A stretch of DNA of 12,708 bases from the NCBI GenBank assembly GCA_003543245.1, contig DPJB01000002.1, positions 52,755-65,462 on the forward strand. The letters are read 5' to 3'. Shown here one piece after another: positions 1-7,830 of the stretch. How positions within the stretch are numbered: the stretch's first letter is position 1; each line of letters begins with the position of its first letter. The DNA is from Moraxellaceae bacterium (GTDB lineage Bacteria > Pseudomonadota > Gammaproteobacteria > Pseudomonadales > Moraxellaceae). A model generated the notes under the pieces. It saw only the letters and a program-made list of their open reading frames with translations, had not been told where the DNA came from and made no database searches. The position numbers and the translations under genes were made by a program.

Positions 1-809
1 GGGCTGCTGGCAATCTGGCCCAGCGCCTGCACATATTTTTGCGCCACAAAATAATTCACGGCCTGAATGTCGCCCTTGGCAATGGCCTGCGACACCATCA
101 TGGTGGCCTTGGCTTCGGCTTCGGCGGCACGCTCACGCGCTTCGGCCTCCAGGAAAGCGGCCTGACGCTCACCTTCGGCTTCCAGAATCTGCGCCTGCTT
201 TTTACCTTCAGCCGAGAGAATGGCGGCCTGACGGAAACCTTCGGCCTCCAGGATCTGGGCACGCTTGGTACGTTCGGCCTTCATCTGCGAACCCATTGCC
301 TCGACCAGATCGGTCGGCGGGGTGATGTCCTTGATTTCGATACGGGTGATCTTGATGCCCCAGGGATTGGTGGCCTGATCCACCACCGCCAGCAACTGCG
401 AGTTGATCTGGTCACGCTGCGACAACATCTGGTCCAGATCGAGCGAACCGATCACGGTACGGATATTGGTCATGGTGAGGTTACGGATGGCGTAATCCAG
501 ATTGCTCACTTCATACGATGCCTGCGAAGCACTGAACACCTGATAAAAGCACACGGCATCAATCGTCACCATCGCGTTGTCGCGCGAGATCACCTGCTGG
601 GGCGGAATATCCAGCACCTGCTCCATCACGTTGACCTTGTTGCCGATTTTTTCGAACACCGGCCAGATAAAATCGAGCCCTGGTGCAAGGGTACGGGTGT
701 AGCGTCCGAAACGCTCCACCGTCCACTCATAACCCTGCGGCACCTGCTTGACGGTCATGACCACCAGCGCCACCGCAAAAAACATTATCACCAGTACAAA
801 CGTTCCCAT
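1..809 (-). CDS. SPFH/stomatin-prohibitin family membrane protein (QmcA-like), C-terminus beyond window
   Basis: Read on the minus strand from ATG at 809 this gives 269 open codons and runs off the left edge, so the C-terminus is missing. Residues 3-20 form one hydrophobic membrane anchor. An SPFH (band 7) domain follows, with the typical start QVPQGYEWTVERFGRY (22-37) and, further on, SRDNAMVTIDAV (75-86). Residues 186-231 are a charged helix built of 11-residue units such as LEAEGFRQAAI, as expected for the coiled coil of slipin-type proteins. Family members form large rings in membrane microdomains and help membrane protein quality control; that role is family knowledge, not shown here. 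The start is backed by a Shine-Dalgarno GGGAG at 818-822, 8 nt before the ATG. It lies 46 bp downstream of the secretion ATPase with no terminator visible between, so the two may be co-transcribed. An NfeD-like partner might lie beyond the edge. Confidence 0.9.
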   Translation of the reverse strand, partial: MGTFVLVIMFFAVALVVMTVKQVPQGYEWTVERFGRYTRTLAPGLDFIWPVFEKIGNKVNVMEQVLDIPPQQVISRDNAMVTIDAVCFYQVFSASQASYEVSNLDYAIRNLTMTNIRTVIGSLDLDQMLSQRDQINSQLLAVVDQATNPWGIKITRIEIKDITPPTDLVEAMGSQMKAERTKRAQILEAEGFRQAAILSAEGKKQAQILEAEGERQAAFLEAEARERAAEAEAKATMMVSQAIAKGDIQAVNYFVAQKYVQALGQIASS

Positions 810-855
810 TACTGCCACTCCCTATGTAAAAAATGTAAAAACCCGGTTCATGCAA

Positions 856-2685
856 TCAGTTCAGCGGTGCCACGCGCAGGATTTCCTCGATGGTGGTCTG
901 GCCCTGCGCCACTTTCTGCGCACCGGACAGACGCAAGGGCAGCAACCCTTCCTTGTAGGCCTGCTTGCGGATCTCTCCCAAGCCGGCACCTTCGCTGATG
1001 ATTCTCTTCAGCTCATGTGACATAAGCATGATTTCGTAAACGCCCATACGCCCGAGGTAGCCAGTATCGCGGCACTCCAGGCATCCCTTCGGGGTATAAA
1101 TCTTTTTGGGCACCGGTGCCTTCCACGGATGTGTCAGCTGCGCCCAGGCCTTTTCATCGCAGTCGATGGGTTGCTTGCAGTGTGGACACAAGGTACGCAC
1201 CAGACGCTGCGCCATCACGCCCAGCAAGGTAGCCGCAATCAGGAAGGGCTGCACGCCAAGGTCGGTAAGGCGGCTGATGGAGGATGGTGCATCGTTGGTA
1301 TGCAGGGTGGAGAGCACCAGATGGCCCGTCAGTGCCGCCTGAATGGCCATGTCGGCAGTTTCGGGGTCACGTACCTCACCCACCATGATGATGTCCGGGT
1401 CCTGACGCATCAGCGCACGAATGCCCTCGGCAAAATCCAGTTCGATATTGTGCTGTACCTGCATCTGGTTGAAGCTGCCCTCGATCATTTCGATGGGATC
1501 TTCAATGGTGCAGACATTGACCTCGTCTGTTGCCAGCTGCTTGAGCGTGGAATACAGCGTGGTGGTTTTGCCGGAACCGGTCGGGCCCGTCACCAGAATG
1601 ATGCCGTTTGGCTCGCGCACCATGGTTTGCCATTTTTCGTGATCCTCACCCTGCAGGCCGAGCTCCTTGAAGCCGCGCACCAGCACGTCCGGATCAAAAA
1701 TACGCATCACCAGCTTTTCACCAAACGCGGTGGGCAGCGTGGACAAACGCAGTTCGGTTTCCTGTCCCTTGGTGTTACGGGTTTTCAGACGACCATCTTG
1801 CGGCTTGCGCTTTTCGGCCACATTCATGCGGCCCAGGATTTTGATACGCGAGACCACCGCATTCATGATGAGGTGCGGAAACTCGTAAATATTGTGCAGC
1901 ACGCCGTCGATACGAAAGCGCACACGGCCGATGTCTCGGCGTGGCTCCAGGTGAATGTCACTGGCGCGCTGGTCAAAGGCATACTGCAGCAACCAGTCCA
2001 CGATATTGACGATGTGCTGGTCATTGGCATCGGGCGAGGTGAGGTTGCCCAGCTCCAGCAGCTGTTCGAAATTACTGACGTACTGCTTGCTGACGGCATC
2101 ACTGGCATTGGCACCCTCAATGGCGCGCGCCAGACGGTAAAACTCGATGGTGTAGCGATGGATTTCTTCAGGGCTGGCCACCACACGAACAATCTGGCGA
2201 CCGCGCAGTGACTGCTGCAGGTTCTCCACCCATTCGGAATGGAAGGGCTGCGCCGAGGCCACCAGCACTTCGTCCTTGCCCACCTGCACCGCCAGGATGC
2301 TGTGCCTCTCGGCAAAGGCATACGACATGATTGCGGTGACATCGCCCGAACGGATTTTCAGCGGATCGATGTGAAACACGGGCTGTCCGGCGCGCCCGGC
2401 CAGCCATGCGGTCAGCACATCCAGAGTGAGCTTGCCCCCCCCGGCACCGGCGTTATCAAAATCGAAATTGGCTATCACCTGCAGGGGATGCCAGTTGAGC
2501 TGCTCCCGGCCTCGCGGCGTGGTGGAGACCAGATTGGCATCACGCAGGCTCAGGCGGCCATCCTTCTGCAGCTCATCCAGACACCAGCGCAAATCGATGC
2601 GGAACGAGAACGGCACCTTGGCAACGTTCTTGAGGACGGCCTTTTCAATCGGCTTTTCGACTGTTTTTTCTACGGGCTTGTTCAT
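856..2685 (-). CDS. GspE/PulE-family type II/IV secretion ATPase (orphan)
   Basis: A 609-residue protein with the full set of PulE/GspE motifs. Residues about 25-190 are an N-terminal MshEN/T2SSE_N-like region. The ATPase core has Walker A GPTGSGKT (367-374, K373), the Asp box TIEDP (393-397), Walker B DPDIIMVGEVRD (429-440, E437) and the His box GHLVLSTLHTNDA (454-466). Two cysteine pairs, C500/C503 and C535/C538, match the zinc-binding CxxC motifs of GspE. Such hexameric cytoplasmic ATPases drive pseudopilus or pilus assembly. No other type II secretion or pilus gene is in the window, so this looks like one of the stand-alone PulE-like ATPases common in Proteobacteria, and its machine cannot be named. 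ATG 2685 was chosen because it lies just downstream of a plausible promoter and starts a lysine-rich leader. An in-frame start at 2841 would run through the divergent lemA start and is unlikely. A weak GGGG sits upstream. Confidence 0.93.
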   Translation of the reverse strand: MNKPVEKTVEKPIEKAVLKNVAKVPFSFRIDLRWCLDELQKDGRLSLRDANLVSTTPRGREQLNWHPLQVIANFDFDNAGAGGGKLTLDVLTAWLAGRAGQPVFHIDPLKIRSGDVTAIMSYAFAERHSILAVQVGKDEVLVASAQPFHSEWVENLQQSLRGRQIVRVVASPEEIHRYTIEFYRLARAIEGANASDAVSKQYVSNFEQLLELGNLTSPDANDQHIVNIVDWLLQYAFDQRASDIHLEPRRDIGRVRFRIDGVLHNIYEFPHLIMNAVVSRIKILGRMNVAEKRKPQDGRLKTRNTKGQETELRLSTLPTAFGEKLVMRIFDPDVLVRGFKELGLQGEDHEKWQTMVREPNGIILVTGPTGSGKTTTLYSTLKQLATDEVNVCTIEDPIEMIEGSFNQMQVQHNIELDFAEGIRALMRQDPDIIMVGEVRDPETADMAIQAALTGHLVLSTLHTNDAPSSISRLTDLGVQPFLIAATLLGVMAQRLVRTLCPHCKQPIDCDEKAWAQLTHPWKAPVPKKIYTPKGCLECRDTGYLGRMGVYEIMLMSHELKRIISEGAGLGEIRKQAYKEGLLPLRLSGAQKVAQGQTTIEEILRVAPLN

Positions 2686-2713
2686 GTTGTGTGGCCCCGG
2701 GGTAATGCCGTTG

Positions 2714-2741
2714 ACTATAACGCCTGTCGCCGCCCTTGTAA
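2714..2741 (-). promoter_or_regulatory. Predicted sigma70-like promoter of the PulE-type ATPase gene
   Basis: On the minus strand, TTACAA (complement of 2736-2741) and TATAGT (complement of 2714-2719) are 16 nt apart. The -10 box matches TATAAT at 5 of 6 positions and the -35 box is weak (3 of 6). Transcription would start near 2707, giving a leader of about 20 nt before ATG 2685. Confidence 0.45.
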
Positions 2742-2763
2742 TTCCCGCCACCCGCCTTATCTT
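2736..2763 (+). promoter_or_regulatory. Possible promoter of the lemA operon
   Basis: TTGTAA (2736-2741) and TATCTT (2758-2763), 16 nt apart, each match the sigma70 consensus at 4 of 6 positions. They sit 33 nt upstream of the lemA ATG. The -35 hexamer covers the same base pairs as the proposed -35 of the opposite promoter, so the two promoters would compete. This is the weaker of the two calls. Confidence 0.3.
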
Positions 2764-2795
2764 GTGTGCATCGGTAACCAGTGAAGGACACCACC

Positions 2796-3452
2796 ATGCG
2801 CCATTTTCTTGCTGCCCTGCTCGCCCTTGCCACCCTGGCATTGAGCGGTTGTGGCTACAACACCATGCAGGCCCAGGACGAAGCCATCAATGCGGCGTGG
2901 TCCGAAGTGCTCAACCAGTACCAGCGCCGTGCCGATCTGGTGCCAAACCTGGTCAATGTGGTGAAGGGCTATGCCGCGCACGAAGCCAGTGTACTGACCG
3001 CCGTGACCAATGCCCGTGCCGGAGTTGGCAGTATCAAGGCAGATGCCTCGCTGCTGAATGACGAAGCCGCCTTCCAGAAATTCCTGGCGGCCCAGGGCGA
3101 AATGAGCTCTGCCCTGTCCCGCCTGCTGGTGGTGTCCGAGAACTACCCCCAGCTCAAGGCCGATGCCAACTTCCGTGACCTGCAGGCCCAGCTGGAAGGC
3201 ACGGAAAACCGCATCACCGTGGCCCGTAACCGCTACATCAAGGAAGTGCAGGCCTACAACACCACCGTGCGCTCCTTCCCGTCCAACCTCACCGCGATGG
3301 CCTTCGGCATGAAAACGCGCCCCAACTTCACGGTGCAGAACGAGGCCGCCATCACCGCGCCCCCCGTTGTGGACTTCAGCGCGCCTGCTGCTCCTGCCCC
3401 CACGGCACCGGCCACTCCGGCACCTGCGCCCACCCCGGCTCCGGCCCAGTAA
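2796..3452 (+). CDS. lemA: LemA-family lipoprotein
   Basis: A 218-residue LemA-family protein. The N-terminus is a lipoprotein signal with lipobox LSGC (16-19), so C19 should be lipidated. The core has family hallmarks: QYQRRADLVPNLVNVVKGYA (41-60), the stretch SENYPQLKADANFRDLQAQL (114-133) and EGTENRITVARNRY (134-147). LemA proteins are alpha-helical membrane-associated proteins whose exact role is still unsettled. Residues 190-218 are an Ala/Pro-rich tail, probably disordered. ATG 2796 is preferred over the in-frame GTG at 2781 because GAAGGA (2783-2788) is a good Shine-Dalgarno 7 nt upstream of it, and because the lipoprotein signal then starts properly with MRHF. The TPM-domain gene follows after 19 bp, the usual LemA/TPM pairing. 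Confidence 0.93.
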   Translation: MRHFLAALLALATLALSGCGYNTMQAQDEAINAAWSEVLNQYQRRADLVPNLVNVVKGYAAHEASVLTAVTNARAGVGSIKADASLLNDEAAFQKFLAAQGEMSSALSRLLVVSENYPQLKADANFRDLQAQLEGTENRITVARNRYIKEVQAYNTTVRSFPSNLTAMAFGMKTRPNFTVQNEAAITAPPVVDFSAPAAPAPTAPATPAPAPTPAPAQ

Positions 3453-3471
3453 GACTCGCCCGGCGGGCGTC

Positions 3472-4341
3472 ATGCCCGCCCTGCGACTACCCATGCGCCT
3501 GTCCACGCTGCTGCTTGCCTGCCTGCTCTGGCTGCCGTCCCTGCTGACGGCGGCAGAAGGCGATATCCAACCCGTACCGGCGCTGACCAGCCCGGTGACG
3601 GATCTGGCCGACCTGTTGCCACCCGGCGAAGAGGACGCCCTGACCAGCCGCCTGCAGGCCTTTTCGCTGGAAAAAGGCAGCCAGATCGCCGTGCTCATCG
3701 TGCCCACTACCCAGCCGGAAGACATTTTCAGCTACAGCTTTCGTGTGGCCGACAACTGGAAGCTGGGCCGCAAGGGCGTGGATGACGGTGTCCTGCTGGT
3801 GATTGCCGTGCAGGACCGCAAGACCAACCTGCAGGTGGGATACGGGCTGGAGGGCGCCATTCCGGATGCGCGCGCCAAACAGATCCTGGAAGACATCATC
3901 CGGCCCCGGTTTCAGGCGGGGGACTTTCCCGGTGGCGTGAATGCCGGGGTGGATGCCCTGATGAAACTCATCAACGGCGAGGAACTGCCCGCACCCAGCC
4001 AGGAAAACACCGGAAATATCGACGGTAATCCCCTTCTTATCGCGATAATTGCGGGCATTTTCGTCGGACTTATTGTTCGCGCCATTTTTGGACGCTTCTT
4101 TGGCGGACTTGCCGGAGGTGGTGTGGCCCTGATCCTGGCACTGTTGCTGGGCGCCGCCATTACCGTGGCACTCATGGCGGCCGTGTTTGCCGGCCTGGGT
4201 GTTGGCGCCAACGGCAAAGGTGGGCGTGGCCGCCGTGGTGGTTTCGGTGGAGGCAGCTTTGGCGGCGGAAGCTTTGGTGGGGGCGGGTTTTCTGGCGGAG
4301 GTGGTGGCTTTGGGGGAGGCGGTGCCTCCGGAGGCTGGTAA
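3472..4341 (+). CDS. TPM-domain (YgcG/Psb32-like) membrane protein with Gly-rich tail
   Basis: A 289-residue protein. A signal peptide (about 1-27, ending LLTAAE) is followed by a TPM domain at about 37-170. That domain begins with VPALTSPVTDLADLLPPGEE (35-54) and includes KGSQIAVLIVPTT (68-80), NWKLGRKGVDDGVLLVIAVQ (95-114) and VGYGLEGAIPDARAKQIL (122-139). Two hydrophobic segments (about 187-205 and 215-240) should cross the membrane. The end is a Gly/Ser/Phe repeat finishing in GGW, typical of the YgcG group. TPM domains have been reported to have phosphatase-like activity or to help photosystem repair in plants; bacterial function is unclear. The gene follows lemA by 19 bp and is probably co-transcribed with it. 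ATG 3472 was chosen because a GGCGGG (3462-3467) lies upstream; ATG 3493 is an alternative with no ribosome-binding site and a shorter signal peptide. Confidence 0.88.
   Translation: MPALRLPMRLSTLLLACLLWLPSLLTAAEGDIQPVPALTSPVTDLADLLPPGEEDALTSRLQAFSLEKGSQIAVLIVPTTQPEDIFSYSFRVADNWKLGRKGVDDGVLLVIAVQDRKTNLQVGYGLEGAIPDARAKQILEDIIRPRFQAGDFPGGVNAGVDALMKLINGEELPAPSQENTGNIDGNPLLIAIIAGIFVGLIVRAIFGRFFGGLAGGGVALILALLLGAAITVALMAAVFAGLGVGANGKGGRGRRGGFGGGSFGGGSFGGGGFSGGGGGFGGGGASGGW
4219..4338 (+). repeat. Glycine-rich coding repeat
   Basis: Imperfect GGN-rich repeats encode the last 40 residues of the TPM-domain protein (250-289), with units of the GGGSFGGGSFGGGGF type. Codons for the same residue vary (GGT, GGC, GGA, GGG), so the repeat is kept at protein level and not as a recent DNA expansion. 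The tail is probably flexible. Confidence 0.8.
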
Positions 4342-4377
4342 TATGGCCGCCCGACTTTTTTCACCCCATCACACCGA

Positions 4378-5004
4378 ATGAGCATTTCCCGCGTATTTAC
4401 CCTGGGGCCCCAGGTCCCCCGCCGTGGCAATCGCCTTAGCCAGTGGATCGGCCTGATCCTGATGCACCTGATCGGCTGGCGCATGCGCGGCGAGTTTCCC
4501 AATGTGCCCAAGGGCATGCTGGTGATTGCCCCGCACACCTCCAACTACGACGGCGTTGTGTCGGTTGCCGCCATTCTGGCGCTGCGCCTGCAGCTGTTTT
4601 TCTTTGTGAAGGACAGCGCCTTCATCTGGCCGTTTGGCGGCCTGATGCGCTGGTTTGGCGCGGTGCCGGTGGACCGCGAAAGCTCCAGGGACATGGTTGG
4701 CTTTACCGCCAACCGGTACAAAAACAGTGATGCCCTGATGCTGGCCATTGCCCCCGAGGGCACCCGCAAATCCTCTCCTGCGTGGAAGACCGGTTTTTAC
4801 TGGATTGCCCACCAGGCTGGCGTGCCCCTGATCATGGTGTCGTTTGACTACGGCAAAAAGGAAGTCGTGATACTGGGCAGCTTTACCCCGACCGGCAATA
4901 TCAAGCAAGACCTGCCACTCATCATTAGCTCGTTCAAGGGCATGGTGCCACGCCACCCGGATCGCCTGTCCGCTCCCTTGCTGGCGCTCAAGCAGCAGGA
5001 CTGA
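4378..5004 (+). CDS. PlsC-like 1-acyl-glycerol-3-phosphate acyltransferase family protein
   Basis: A 208-residue acyltransferase of the PlsC/LPLAT superfamily. The catalytic HX4D motif is HTSNYD (53-58, H53 and D58). The substrate-binding blocks GAVPVDRES (94-102) and PEGTR (126-130) follow at the expected distances. Hydrophobic stretches near 22-34 and 61-78 would hold it at the inner face of the membrane. The family transfers acyl groups from acyl-CoA or acyl-ACP to lysophospholipids or related acceptors. The short length and the HTSNYD form (not NHxSxxD) fit a subgroup of small homologues whose acceptor is often not lysophosphatidic acid, so the substrate is left open. ATG 4378 is the only start codon after the in-frame stop at 4339-4341. 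No Shine-Dalgarno is visible. The 36-bp gap after the TPM gene points to one operon with lemA. Confidence 0.88.
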   Translation: MSISRVFTLGPQVPRRGNRLSQWIGLILMHLIGWRMRGEFPNVPKGMLVIAPHTSNYDGVVSVAAILALRLQLFFFVKDSAFIWPFGGLMRWFGAVPVDRESSRDMVGFTANRYKNSDALMLAIAPEGTRKSSPAWKTGFYWIAHQAGVPLIMVSFDYGKKEVVILGSFTPTGNIKQDLPLIISSFKGMVPRHPDRLSAPLLALKQQD

Positions 5005-5025
5005 ACAGGATCAACCCGGCACAGC

Positions 5026-5049
5026 ATCCCGTACCAACAGGTGCGGGAT
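5026..5049 (+). terminator. Probable terminator hairpin after the lemA-TPM-acyltransferase operon
   Basis: ATCCCGTACC (5026-5035) pairs with GGTGCGGGAT (5040-5049) around an AACA loop, with one T-G wobble. It lies 21 nt after the acyltransferase stop. The only T-run (CTTTT, 5062-5066) begins 12 nt after the stem, so a classic intrinsic terminator is not certain. Confidence 0.5.
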
Positions 5050-5239
5050 CAGCCTGCCCTCCTTTTAAAAACCAGCACCCTCCCCAACTACCAAAGCCAC
5101 GCTCCTCCCCCATTCGTCGCTTGTCCTGTCAGGTCAAGCCGACTGCTGCTGCCGGTCAATACGACCCACCCGCCCAGACACCAGACTCGCCTCGCTCGAC
5201 CAATAAGTCACAAACAGGAAGCACGAGGGGACAAGGACC

Positions 5240-6541
5240 ATGAACACCATTCGCTACCGCATCAGCTCCATCACCAGATCCATCATCAGCACCAGCCGCC
5301 GCCATCTCGCCACGGCCCTCGCCGGACTGGCACTTGTTGTGCCGGCCACGCAGGCACTGGCCGCCTATCAGGAGGGCTATCTTGCCCCGACGCAGGGCTG
5401 GCGCATCATGCAGCCCGACTACCCGAGCTCGCATGCACTGGACGCGATTTCCTTTGAGTGGGATTACTTCATGATCCACTCCGACACCTTCAACGGCATT
5501 GTCGGCTACGTGCTGGCCAACCCCCGGCACAAGGCCGCCCCGCTCGACTGGGCACTGCTGCCACTGGGCAACAATGTGGGCATTGTGGGTGAAATTCCGG
5601 GCCAGAAACCCATCGCCAATTACGTCAACATGGGTCTGGACAACAGCAATGTGAACGGCACGCTGCGCGGCATGACCTCGACCGGCAGCAACGGCCAGTA
5701 CATTGATTACCGTGCCATGCCAGGTGGCGGCCCGAACGGTGTTGATGCACTGCACCTGCGCGGTCGCACGCCCGATTTTGAGTGGGACCTGATCGTTACG
5801 CAGGACATGGCCGACCGTGACTGGCAGCGTCCGATCACCGGCGCGTTCACCACCGCATTTGGTTCGGACATTGGCGTGATTTCGCCCTCCGAATTCTGGA
5901 ACGTGGACATGATCTGGCCCCGCACCAACGTAAAAGGCTGGGTTAAAACACTGGGCAACAACCAGGTGATCCAGGTGAACGGCAAGGGCTATCGCGAGAA
6001 CAGCTGGGGACGTTACATGCTGTCGGTGGATGGCTGGGATTTCATGGTGTTTGGTGAAGACTCCTCCAGCGGCGTGATGGGTGCATTCCAGACGTACCAC
6101 AAGTCCGCCATCATGGATAACCTGGACATCAGCTTTTACGATCAGGGCCAGTTGCAGACCATCCGCTACGAAACCAAGGACAAGGAGCTGGGCTGGTACC
6201 ACCCTGACTGGAAGTGGGATGGCGAGGCCAATTCCTGCGTGCCCACCAACACCAAGATCCGCGCCAAGAACGGCATGTACACCGTCGATCTTGATGTGGC
6301 AATCGGCAACCGTCAGCGTCCCATGCTGACCAACATGACCGTTGGCACATCCATCTTTTTCATCCAGGAACACTTCCCCACCATTACCGGCACCATCCGA
6401 CGCGCCAACGGCTCGGTGGTGAAAACATTCACGGCCCGTGCCGGTGGCGAGTTTGCCCGCACCAAGGACATTGCCCCGTGGCATTCCGGCCTGTGGTGCA
6501 ACCTGCGGGGTGACACCCACCACAAGGCAGCCATGCCCTGA
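5240..6541 (+). CDS. Exported AttH/CrtC-like (calycin, tocopherol-cyclase-like) protein
   Basis: A 433-residue protein with an export signal. A 21-residue, Arg/Ser-rich n-region contains the twin-arginine-like SRRHLA (19-24), then a hydrophobic core and a signal peptidase site ALA|AYQ after A41. The mature part is rich in Trp, Tyr, Gly and beta strands. The motif GKGYRENSWGR (248-258) with LSVDGWDFMVFGED (261-274) resembles the GxxYxDHxWG signature of the AttH/CrtC/Svf1 lipocalin-like group. That group includes carotenoid 1,2-hydratase and tocopherol cyclase, which act on isoprenoid or other hydrophobic molecules. The assignment rests on this motif and overall character only, so the reaction is unknown. 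Shine-Dalgarno AAGGA (5233-5237) supports ATG 5240. It stands alone between a hairpin at 5026-5049 and a good terminator at 6561-6594; no convincing promoter was seen in the 235 bp upstream. Two Cys residues (C333, C420) could form a disulfide in the periplasm. Confidence 0.7.
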   Translation: MNTIRYRISSITRSIISTSRRHLATALAGLALVVPATQALAAYQEGYLAPTQGWRIMQPDYPSSHALDAISFEWDYFMIHSDTFNGIVGYVLANPRHKAAPLDWALLPLGNNVGIVGEIPGQKPIANYVNMGLDNSNVNGTLRGMTSTGSNGQYIDYRAMPGGGPNGVDALHLRGRTPDFEWDLIVTQDMADRDWQRPITGAFTTAFGSDIGVISPSEFWNVDMIWPRTNVKGWVKTLGNNQVIQVNGKGYRENSWGRYMLSVDGWDFMVFGEDSSSGVMGAFQTYHKSAIMDNLDISFYDQGQLQTIRYETKDKELGWYHPDWKWDGEANSCVPTNTKIRAKNGMYTVDLDVAIGNRQRPMLTNMTVGTSIFFIQEHFPTITGTIRRANGSVVKTFTARAGGEFARTKDIAPWHSGLWCNLRGDTHHKAAMP

Positions 6542-6560
6542 CAGCTGACCCTGTCATATA

Positions 6561-6594
6561 AAAAAGCCCTGGCACCTTGATGCCGGGGCTTTTT
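6561..6594 (+). terminator. Rho-independent terminator
   Basis: AGCCCTGGCA (6565-6574) pairs with TGCCGGGGCT (6581-6590) around CCTTGA, with one T-G wobble, and is followed by a T-run (TTTT at 6591-6594, TTTTT counting the last stem base). A matching A-run lies in front of the stem. It ends the exported-protein gene 20 nt after its stop. The A-run would also let it work on the other strand. Confidence 0.9.
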
Positions 6595-6775
6595 ATTGCG
6601 CCACTGTTTCAAGTGCTCTGATTGAAGCCCCCTGTTTTACCCCCCGCTCTACTCATCTCCCAACGCCCTCCTTCCGACGAATGGATGTCCGATTTTGTTT
6701 ATCCCCGCGCGATACTCAAAAAACGGGCTTAACTGATGAGACCCGAATAACAACAAGACCTCTTGAAAGGCTGCC

Positions 6776-7816
6776 ATGACAGGACTATCCACGCCTCCAC
6801 GCTGGTTTGTGTCATCACTGATCGTGAATGAACTGCTGCGCTGGACCCGCTCACAGGGACTTGATGACACTGCGTTTCTTCAGGCCAGCGGAATTTCTAC
6901 CGAGCAACTGCAAAACCCGGCTGGCAACCTTGATGCAATGCTGGTGGAAAAAGGCATCTGCCTGGCACTGACACAAATTGATGACCCGCTGGTAGGCCTG
7001 CACCTCTCGCCCAAACTCAACGTCACGGCGCTGGGCGTGATCGGCTTCATTGCGCAAACCAGCAACACGCTGGGCGACCTCATCAATTCCGTCATCCGTT
7101 TTGGCAACCTGGTGGGCGATGTCGGCGTACCGGCATTGCACCACGAACCCGGCACCGTCACGTGGACATGGGACTGCAAGTTTCACGACCCGGTGATGGT
7201 GCGGCAGGCAACCGAGTGCATACTGGGTTGCTGGGCCGGCCTGCTGCGCCAGCGCAAAAAATCAAAGACATCCATCCTGCTGGGCGTGCACTTCAAACAT
7301 GACTTGCCGGCGCCAGAACTGGAGAAGGAATACCAGCGATTTTTTGGTTGTCCGGTGTATTTCAACCGTCCGCAATCGGGACTGGTGTTGCCCTCGCGCA
7401 ACCTGACAGATGCCATGAGCCTGGCCGATCCCAACCTGCACCAGATGCTGGCCATGCACGCCGAACAGCAATTGCAGGCACAGCAACACAGTGAGTCGCT
7501 TGCCGACAAGGTGCGCGCACAACTGCATGCCGTGCTGGCACAAAACATGACGCCGGTGCGTGATGACATTGCCGAAATGCTCGGCATGAGTGGCCGTACC
7601 CTGCACAGAAAACTGGAAGAAAGCGGCAACAGTTTTCGTGAGCTGATGGACGAGGTACGACTGGAGATTGCACGGGAAGCATTGCGTGAACAGCAAACCA
7701 CCGTCAGCCAGCTTGGCCTGCAGCTGGGCTTTCAGGAAAGCCAGTCATTCATCCGCTGGTTCAAGCAACAGCAAGGCATGACGCCGGGCGAATTCCGGCT
7801 GAGCCGCGAGAGCTGA
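6776..7816 (+). CDS. AraC-family transcriptional regulator (Arabinose_bd N-domain type)
   Basis: A 346-residue regulator. Residues about 15-205 fit the N-terminal arabinose-binding-like domain (PF12625) of OruR/ArgR-like AraC proteins, with a characteristic block near ALGVIGFIAQTSNTLGDLI (85-103). Residues about 240-343 are the AraC DNA-binding domain with two helix-turn-helix units. The first is around DDIAEMLGMSGRTLHRKLEE (263-282). The second is around VSQLGLQLGFQESQSFIRWF (310-329), ending in the family signature QGMTPGEFR. Members of this group usually activate catabolic operons in response to a small molecule. AAAGG (6766-6770), 5 nt before the ATG, supports the start. No gene follows on the same strand within the same unit: the next gene converges from the right only 14 bp away. 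Its target may be the exported protein upstream or the TetR/hotdog genes; the sequence does not decide. Confidence 0.92.
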   Translation: MTGLSTPPRWFVSSLIVNELLRWTRSQGLDDTAFLQASGISTEQLQNPAGNLDAMLVEKGICLALTQIDDPLVGLHLSPKLNVTALGVIGFIAQTSNTLGDLINSVIRFGNLVGDVGVPALHHEPGTVTWTWDCKFHDPVMVRQATECILGCWAGLLRQRKKSKTSILLGVHFKHDLPAPELEKEYQRFFGCPVYFNRPQSGLVLPSRNLTDAMSLADPNLHQMLAMHAEQQLQAQQHSESLADKVRAQLHAVLAQNMTPVRDDIAEMLGMSGRTLHRKLEESGNSFRELMDEVRLEIAREALREQQTTVSQLGLQLGFQESQSFIRWFKQQQGMTPGEFRLSRES

Positions 7817-7830
7817 CGATCAGTCCTGTA

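Noticed and set aside
39..998. 319-codon open frame on the plus strand
   Set aside because: It runs opposite the SPFH gene and the end of the ATPase gene; both are clear by motif. The product is low in complexity.
1129..2211. 360-codon open frame on the plus strand opposite the PulE ATPase
   Set aside because: The ATPase has all its motifs in this stretch; the antisense product shows no domain and is a shadow frame.
2757..3725. 322-codon open frame on the minus strand opposite lemA and the TPM gene
   Set aside because: Gly/Arg/His-rich antisense product; both sense genes have domain and start evidence.
5156..6523. 455-codon open frame on the minus strand
   Set aside because: It lies opposite the exported protein, which has a ribosome-binding site, signal peptide and family motif. 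The antisense product is Val/His/Gly-rich with no recognisable domain; long antisense frames are common in GC-rich genes.
6600..6775. Promoter or operator of the AraC gene
   Set aside because: GATACT near 6710 could be a -10 box, but no acceptable -35 box at the right distance and no clear repeat were found.
7817..7830. Terminator between the AraC and TetR genes
   Set aside because: The convergent gap is 14 bp and shows no hairpin.
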